DNA from: Schistocephalus solidus | Lineage: Eukaryota; Platyhelminthes; Cestoda; Diphyllobothriidea; Diphyllobothriidae | DNA length: 64,000 bases | Reading direction: 5' to 3' | NCBI GenBank assembly: GCA_017591395.1 | Contig: WEDG01002826.1 | Coordinates: forward strand, 1 to 64,000 | In this document: one piece after another, positions 53,342 through 64,000 of the stretch | How the letters are laid out: every line of letters starts with the position of its first letter | Numbering within the stretch: the first letter of the stretch is position 1 | Notes under the pieces: generated by a model | What the model was told of the DNA's origin: nothing | The model's input: the letters and a program-made list of their open reading frames with translations, nothing else | Database searches by the model: none | Made by a program: the position numbers and the translations under genes

Positions 53342-56223
53342 GGTCGCAGATAAGGGTAGAGGCACAAGTAGTGGAGTAGTTATAGTAAGTAGCGACCGTG
53401 CGACCACATGTGTACTCTAAGTAGCAGCTCCCACGATAACTTCTAAGGATCGTAATCGATACGATCACGACTCAGCAGTCCGCAGCTGAGTTGTTAATTA
53501 CCGAAATTTTACCATCCCTATTGAATGTTGGCCTGATAATACCTCGGAAATTTGGCGCACTATCATTGGAGGTGTTGGTCACCCACGTCCTCCTCACGGT
53601 ACAAATTTACCTACCCAGACAAGGTATTAGCAAGGAATAGGGGCACGAGAGGTCATTGTGCTTGTTTATAGACTGCGGGCCTGAGAAACGTGACTCGAGC
53701 AGCTCAAGTTTCACTTGCTTGTCACTCCCTTGTGAGGATTTCAGGTTTGTGAAACTTGAAGATACGGCAGAGTTCCGTCGAGTGAGTTGCAACCTGAGAG
53801 CTAGCGTCTTTCCTCATCACCACTACTGGGAGCTCGGTCGTGTGTGAAGCGTCAGTCCTCTTTGTTCATTATAATAAATTATTTACAGTTCTGACGACTT
53901 TCCTTATGGAAGGCCTGGATAGTTAGATATGATAATGAGTGCCGAGAAATTTCATGCGAATGATCCTCGTAGGGAAGAAGGTGATACGGCAAATCGGGAA
54001 TATAAAGGAGGTACAGACGAAGTAACACCTCGGGAACCTCCAACGAGCAGTAATGCTACACAGACAATGCCAATTAACTAGTTCGCACATCGAAAACAGT
54101 AGTGAAAACTATAAAGGATTGTAATAAATATCTTAGATGTAAGTGAATATATTAAGTGAACCAGTAATCCTGGCGAAGCCGCCACTTCTAAAAGAGATAA
54201 AGACATTATGATCTTTCATGGCAGAATCAATCTTTCATCGCCAGTTGCCTCATCTATGTATTTCTGAGTTTCCTATGTGATTTCCGACGATTTTTCTCCA
54301 AAATTAAAAAAAGCATTCACAAAAAATTGGAAGTGATTTTGAAATATAGTCGTTTTCAAACGACATCGACGGTAAAGATTGGAAATTCATTTTCCTAGTT
54401 TAAAATGCAGCATTTGATATCAAGATTAGTCCGACATTTTTTCGCCAAATGCTCCCGCTAAATGATGAAAATGAAGTTCAATTTTTGGGAAATTAGGTAT
54501 TTATAGGACATTCTGCCGGATTACCGTCTATTTGACTGGTCCAACCCAGACATTAACCAGTTCGGCTTGTAGGGGGTTGTTTAAAACCTAACGAGACAAA
54601 GCAAAGTGTCTGTATAAGCAGCCACCTGCTTCTGGTGAGTCATCAGAAAAGCCGCAAATCCCGGTTTGGTTCGTCCTCGTCGGGGTGGCTCTGTGTTTGT
54701 GGACAGCGGACTCTCCCAAAGCAACCTAGGAATTTCGCATTGGAATCCAGTCCAGTATACCTTATGTTTAGCGTTGCCGCTACTTGCGCGAAAAAATCGA
54801 AGGGGAGGGGGAGCAAACAACATACGAGGCAATCCCTTAACGAGTGAGCTCGAAATTTCCCGACAGCATATTTATCTCCCGATGGACAGAATATGGAAAA
54901 ATTTATTGCACACGCATCTCCACTTGCATCACATCTCGAGGTATTACTGTTCTTAAACAAACAACAGTAAAGCTATTGGATGCAAAGTACTTGCAAGCGA
55001 AGATTGTAATCTGCATTAAGTACGGGAAGGTGGTCGAATTGAGGCATGTAAACGGAGGGTCTCCATAAGATCCTTTGTTAGGTCAAGACATCTTTGCGAA
55101 GCCGGATCAATGGCGATTTCCCATTGGCTAGAAGGTACTTCGGTCAGAAGCCCTAGTTCTTCGATAATGCACAGGAGCGAGGGAAAAAAAGGCATATCTA
55201 GGTAGTCCGAGTGGGCACTCCATTTTGCGATATTCTCGTGACAGGAATGCACGCGAGATGGACTGAAACAACCGGTTGGCCAGGTTGAACGGTGATGTTC
55301 TCTAAGGGTCGACCGTCCTTTCACCTTACGCTGTAACCCAGATTTTTCGAATCATACCTGGATATTTCTAGGTTAAAGTTGAACCAAATGATTGTCCTAC
55401 CTACGTACATATTCAGATCTACCAAACTAACTCTTTTCACAGGACCTAGTTGAGACCCTCCCCCGCCACCCGACTCTGCAGGTCGAACAGCCAACAAATT
55501 TGTGTTCCTGGTTGAGATTCTGCACTATAAAAAAGGTTTACTCTGAACAGATACTACTTCTGATCGATCAGCCGATTTCCTGCTCATTAAGCATTTGAAA
55601 CATTGGATTTGTACCGTTTACTTTGTATAAAGCATGAACCCGATCCTCAACTGAAGGATCGGCATAATCTAACTCAACTCGCGCTTTAAATTGCAAATTT
55701 TAGAGATATCTTCCAAACGTGGTGCCTAGTCCAAACTGCAAGGGAAACTCTAGAGACAGGGGGGCAAGCTGATAGTTTAGTAAATAAAAGTATTGACGAA
55801 CTACCGACAATCCAAAAGGCACGTGGGAATAAAACGAAAAAGAGGAATAAGTCCTACGTAGAAGCTAAAGACTGACATCGAAGTCGAACCCAATACAGAT
55901 GCTGATAAAATGCAGCAGAAAACCGCATTAGGTCCGGATTAAGGATGGGTATCTGCCGCTCAAAACAGATACCTTAAACGAGCTGAAACAGGACACAGTA
56001 TAAAAAATTAGGGTCCTTCAGAAAAACGATGCTTAAATTGGTATTGTCGACGGGAGAAATGAAACGGCTCGATCAAGCCCCTTTAATGAGTTCGAGACCT
56101 TAAGTTATTTAAAAGACCTATAACCGGGTAAAAGAACAAAAACTATATTAAAACATGTTTTTTTTAAAAGGCAGGGGATTGGGAAATAACTTCCCATCAC
56201 AAGCGAGGACAAAATAATTGTGA
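53342..56223. other. No gene recognised downstream of PSMC2
   Basis: Frames at 54581-54960 (both strands) and 55016-55324 (-, with PFFPSLLCIIEELGLLTEV) show no domain I know. The latter is the best candidate for an unrecognised exon. The remainder is AT-rich. Confidence 0.35.
55016..55324 (-). CDS. Unassigned open frame
   Basis: 102 codons including EELGLLTEVPSSQWEIAIDP and CLDLTKDLMETLRLH. The composition looks protein-like, but no motif or splice model is decisive. Could be an exon of a gene downstream of PSMC2 or chance. Confidence 0.18.
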   Translation of the reverse strand: MKGRSTLREHHRSTWPTGCFSPSRVHSCHENIAKWSAHSDYLDMPFFPSLLCIIEELGLLTEVPSSQWEIAIDPASQRCLDLTKDLMETLRLHASIRPPSRT

Positions 56224-60703
<4,480 letters not shown>

Positions 60704-60801
60704 CCTGATTTGGCGTTAGTTATTTGGATGATTTTTCAAACAATCCGCTTAGTTCGTTTAAAAATGCGCGGAACTCGTGCCACAATTTGTTTATGTTTTC
60801 C

Positions 60802-61800
60802 GTTCAGTTAAGTTCAGTTCAGTTTATTAAGGGAAAGATAGGAAAACGCCTTTGAACTCCCTCTTGGTTACAGTATGGCTAAAAAGGCTCTGGTACATCA
60901 TGAAAATGTAAAAAAGTTGGTTTGCATAACAGCGTGCGGAAAATAAGCAGCTGTTTGCTAATCGAAGAGAGTAAACATAAATGTGTACTCGCATATTACG
61001 AGTAGCATGAGTACATGCTATTGTTGTTGACAATATCCTCGTGAGTGAAGCATATGCGACGAGTTTGAGATAATAAAAATGGTACTGAAATATAAAACGT
61101 AGTATTGTAATAATAAGAGTGTGATTCAACTGGGACGTTACTAAGAAGATCTGGGGATATTATAGTGGACACTGCTATACTCGTCCAGATTTTTCTTAAA
61201 AAGCTCAACGGAAGTAGCCATAACAACATCCAGAGGCAGAGAATTCCAACCGTCGACCGCTATCTTGGCGAAGAAGAACTTTCATGTATCCAGTCTGGCC
61301 CCAGTTACACGTAGTTTGAGTAGATGCCCTCTCAAATTCGTGGTTGTTGCTAACTGGAAGAAGTCTCCAGGTGCGAGGCAGCGGCCCTGACCGCACATGA
61401 TACGGAATGTTTGTATCAGGTCACCTTGAAGCTGCCTGTAACTCAAGGGAAAGAGATCAAGGTTAGCTAATCGGGTTTCATAGGGTAATGAGCCCTGTCC
61501 AGTCACAAGTTTGGTTGCACGCCTTTGAACATTTTCGAGGATATTGAGATCCTTCGCGGTTCAGGGTTTCCAAGCTTTGATAGCGAACTTTAATTGCGGC
61601 CGCACAAAATTTTGAAAGACTTTGGCAAAGCAGTCTTCATAAAAGGCAGAGAAAGCCCGCTTGACAAGTAACAGGGCTGACATCGCAGACTTGGCTAGCT
61701 TTGAACAATGTAGCGAGGGTTTAAGGGAGCTCGAGATCCACACTCCCAAGTCCTTCTGCGCATCAACTCCTTGTTTTATCGAAAGTAATATATCCTGTCT
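60802..61800 (-). mobile_element. CR1-like retrotransposon 3' end, just upstream of PSMC2
   Basis: Minus-strand 61749-61205 encodes LKPSLHCSKLAKSAMSALLL, VRPQLKFAIKAWKP, SLPYETRLANLDLFPLSYRQ and ATTTNLRGHLLKLRVTGARL in two frames. The 3' end (minus sense) reads CTTAATAAACTGAACTGAAC, a pentamer run of ACTGA type at 60802-60825. It is on the same strand as PSMC2 and ends about 98 bases before its start codon. Confidence 0.85.
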
Positions 61801-62830
61801 CGAATATAAATGCCTCCATAAATCTTAATCGATACTTCCGGACATTGTGGTCCTCCCTTGTTTCAAAAAATTAATACGGAGGAGTTGATTCCGTTGGATG
61901 ATCGGTAACTGAGGTTGCCGTTTGCAAAAGTATTTACAACATTTTCTCTCTGAATTTAGGGATTATATTTTCAACCCATATGCTACATTTCTCTCTTGAA
62001 ATAAGCAGTTTCAGGCATTTGTTTTTTGCTAATTTGCCATTTGAACTCATAGGAATTGCAATCGTCTCTTTTTTACGTCTATTTCATTGTCCTTTTTAGT
62101 TAAGCGAGCACATCATCCTTCGTCACCTAGACGCTGACAGCGTTGGCATCGTAATGCGCAGCGGTAAGGAGCGCCGTTATGGTATTCTGCTGCTGATCTT
62201 CTGGAGAATTGTGATCCTGAAGATCAATTCACAATCCATCCCTCAAACAATTGGGGCAAATTTGCGCACTCACTTTAAACCGCCTCCGACGATCATGGCA
62301 GCCGTTTTTCGTCCCTTCTTGATTTCGAGCAGCATCTGGAAATATTGGACGAATCAAGTGGTATCCTCGGTTTTCGCGTTTCTCCTCTTTCTTGAGCCTT
62401 TGCAATCTGTTATAGTCTCGTCCGCCATCGCATCTGCCGCGCCTTAAGGCAATGGTGCTAGCGGCCCTAACATTTCCCTCATTTTCGATTCCACACGGAT
62501 TGTTGATGATCATTTCGAGCTCCTCTGTCTGTGGTCTGAGATATTAGCAATTAGAGTATCATGATCACTTCTCTGGCATTCCGACCAGGACCTTCACGAT
62601 ATCTACGATAGCAGCGTCATACCTCTTCCCTGCATCTTTAAGGTACTCAGCTAGTAACTTATTTAGCAATCGATGGGCCCCTATACATAGGAAAACTATG
62701 CGAGAACTATGGTCTATCCTAGATATAATGATGGAGCCAATTATACGTGCTCTATTTGTTGCAGGAATTTATTGTGACTCAGGTAAGCCATCATATGTTC
62801 AGCCATTTTGAAGACTACTGGTTAAGGTGC
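61801..62830. other. No gene recognised
   Basis: Frames at 62154-62447 (+) and 62229-62513 (-) overlap and have no known domain. The minus one has RGYHLIRPIFPDAARNQEGT, possibly repeat-derived. The PSMC2 promoter may extend here across the CR1-like insertion. Confidence 0.3.
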
Positions 62831-63189
62831 TATTGTCTATGGCAAGGGACTATCTGTGTGTTCATATGACGCTGGAGTTTTGTTTAGCAGCTATACTTTG
62901 TGATGATTCAGCCAGAGCATTTACAAAGCAGATTCAGACTATTTATGTTTATAACGGCTGTGAGAGCTGCTGCGTTTGGTGTGAATACGCAGAAAAAGTA
63001 GTGTATGATAGAGTGACTGAGCGTCTCAAGGTGTATAGGTATTTCTTTTCCACCACTGATGGCTGCCACCACATTGGAAAGTCACCATTGCTAGCTTGTA
63101 TAGTTGGAATGATTACCTCTTTTCTCGTAGACCCTTTGCATTTAGTTTATCTTGACGCTATGCCTGGGGAGTTTAACTTGTGGTGGTGA
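62827..63189 (+). pseudogene. Transposase-like fragment (animal DNA transposon, CACTA/Tnp2-like)
   Basis: The frame includes CDDSARAFTKQIQTIYVYNG, CESCCVWCEYAEKVVYDRV, CHHIGKSPLL and MITSFLVDPLHLVYLDAMPG. The order D-ARAF-K-I, G-C-C-C-GE, HH-G-SPLL, DMI--F-LD-MHLV-LGVMK is found in a large set of animal transposase-derived proteins. Here MHLVCLG-like sequence has become LHLVYLD, and the rest of the protein is missing. Family naming is tentative. Confidence 0.55.
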
Positions 63190-63459
63190 ACTGTCCATCA
63201 ATTTATTAAGAATGAGACAGGCTGGCGCAAAAGTTAGCGCTTTTTCTCGTCCATCCCCTGGCAGGTATCAGTGGCATGAAAAAAATCACAACGAAAAAAA
63301 CTAGAGCACCTGGTTGTTGAAAAATAAAAACAATGCACCTATGTGCGTCAACGGTTTTGTTACATGTGCCATAGGGATCAGGAACGAACCATATCGACGT
63401 TTCATAATCTCATTCTGAAATGCTTCTGCAGTATTAGCATACTCTACCACCTTACCTTA

Positions 63460-63731
63460 TTTTCCAAAGCAATTTTTTTCTCTTACACGCTCTTTTCGAA
63501 AATGGAGGCCTATTGAACTCTGCCTCTATTTTCAAGGTAGGAGTTTTTTCACTGCCTATTTTCTAGATCACTATTGATTTCAAAACATCTCTTACTGCTG
63601 ACCTAACAGGACAAGGTCTGCCTACATTATTCAATATTTGTGCATTTTATCTGCACACATTGTCATAATTTTATTTCGTTAGTAATGTTTGTTTAGACAG
63701 TGCTTTGTCGGCGCTAACCAAATATAAATTC
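63460..63731 (-). repeat. Hairpin repeat, copy C (inverted relative to A and B)
   Basis: Matches copy B over about 260 bases in minus sense. The hairpin core is 63469-63555 with outer arms ACTGC (63551-63555) and GCAAT (63469-63473), inner arms AAAATAGAGGC and GCCTCCATTTT in minus sense, and the same loop AGAGTTCAATAG. The middle arm is partly lost on one side. It lies about 270 bases past the transposase-like fragment. Confidence 0.75.
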
Positions 63732-64000
63732 ACATTTCCGAAATTCCACATATCCGACCTTCATGATACTACTTTTTTAACACTTGCAATTTTCATAGTG
63801 CATGTACAGATGAAAATGAAGCACCATCATTTAAACAATAGAGATTTCAAAGACTGTTCTTAGTACTCTAACTAAATTAACTTAAATAACATAGACATCA
63901 CATCCGTTAAGCGTGCACGTTTTTATATATAACGTATATTGGGTCATTCCGGTGATGAAAACATAAATAAATTCAAGCTCAATGACTGAACTGCAATGAA

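Overview
This window looks like nuclear DNA of a parasitic flatworm, most likely a tapeworm related to Spirometra or Dibothriocephalus; the taxon is inferred. The reasons are intron-split housekeeping genes in a mass of decayed retroelements, CR1-like elements with pentanucleotide tails, reverse transcriptases with zinc-finger tails typical of flatworm repeats, Penelope-like DNA with hammerhead motifs, and introns as short as 31-37 bases. No long bacterial-type reading frames exist. Most open frames are retroelement debris or chance.

Four conserved host genes could be assembled exon by exon, each with a reading frame that closes across all junctions: an MRGBP/Eaf7-like subunit of the NuA4/TIP60 complex (+, 15378-17445, 3 exons, 185 aa); the mitochondrial AAA chaperone BCS1L (-, 36220-22050, 6 exons, 451 aa); the KEOPS catalytic subunit OSGEP/Kae1 (+, 40954-47193, 4 exons, 337 aa); and the 26S proteasome ATPase PSMC2/Rpt1 (-, 60703-56224, 9 exons, 434 aa). 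They act in separate housekeeping processes (chromatin acetylation, complex III assembly, tRNA t6A synthesis, protein degradation) and do not form a pathway.

Layout: 1-13.9 kb is almost wholly retroelement: a CR1-like 3' end nested in an opposite-strand copy, then two longer minus-strand copies (about 4.56-8.45 and 8.99-13.86 kb), with two copies of a hairpin repeat near 3.2 and 3.9 kb. 15.4-17.4 kb is MRGBP. 17.4-22.05 kb is intergenic. 22.05-36.2 kb is BCS1L, with a dead Gypsy/Ty3 element in intron 5 and a retroelement zinc-finger tail in intron 3. 36.2-40.9 kb is mostly unexplained, with a 26-base perfect palindrome. 40.95-47.2 kb is OSGEP, with tRNA-derived SINEs in intron 2. 47.2-53.4 kb holds reverse transcriptase remnants and a Penelope-like element with two inverted hammerhead-ribozyme motifs. 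56.2-60.7 kb is PSMC2, with a CR1-like tail ending about 100 bases upstream of its ATG. The right end holds a transposase-like fragment and a third, inverted copy of the hairpin repeat.

The features most worth a second look are the micro-introns of PSMC2, the inverted hammerhead pair, and the hairpin repeat whose stem is kept by compensating changes. I saw no CRISPR array, rRNA, operon or clearly new multi-gene system.
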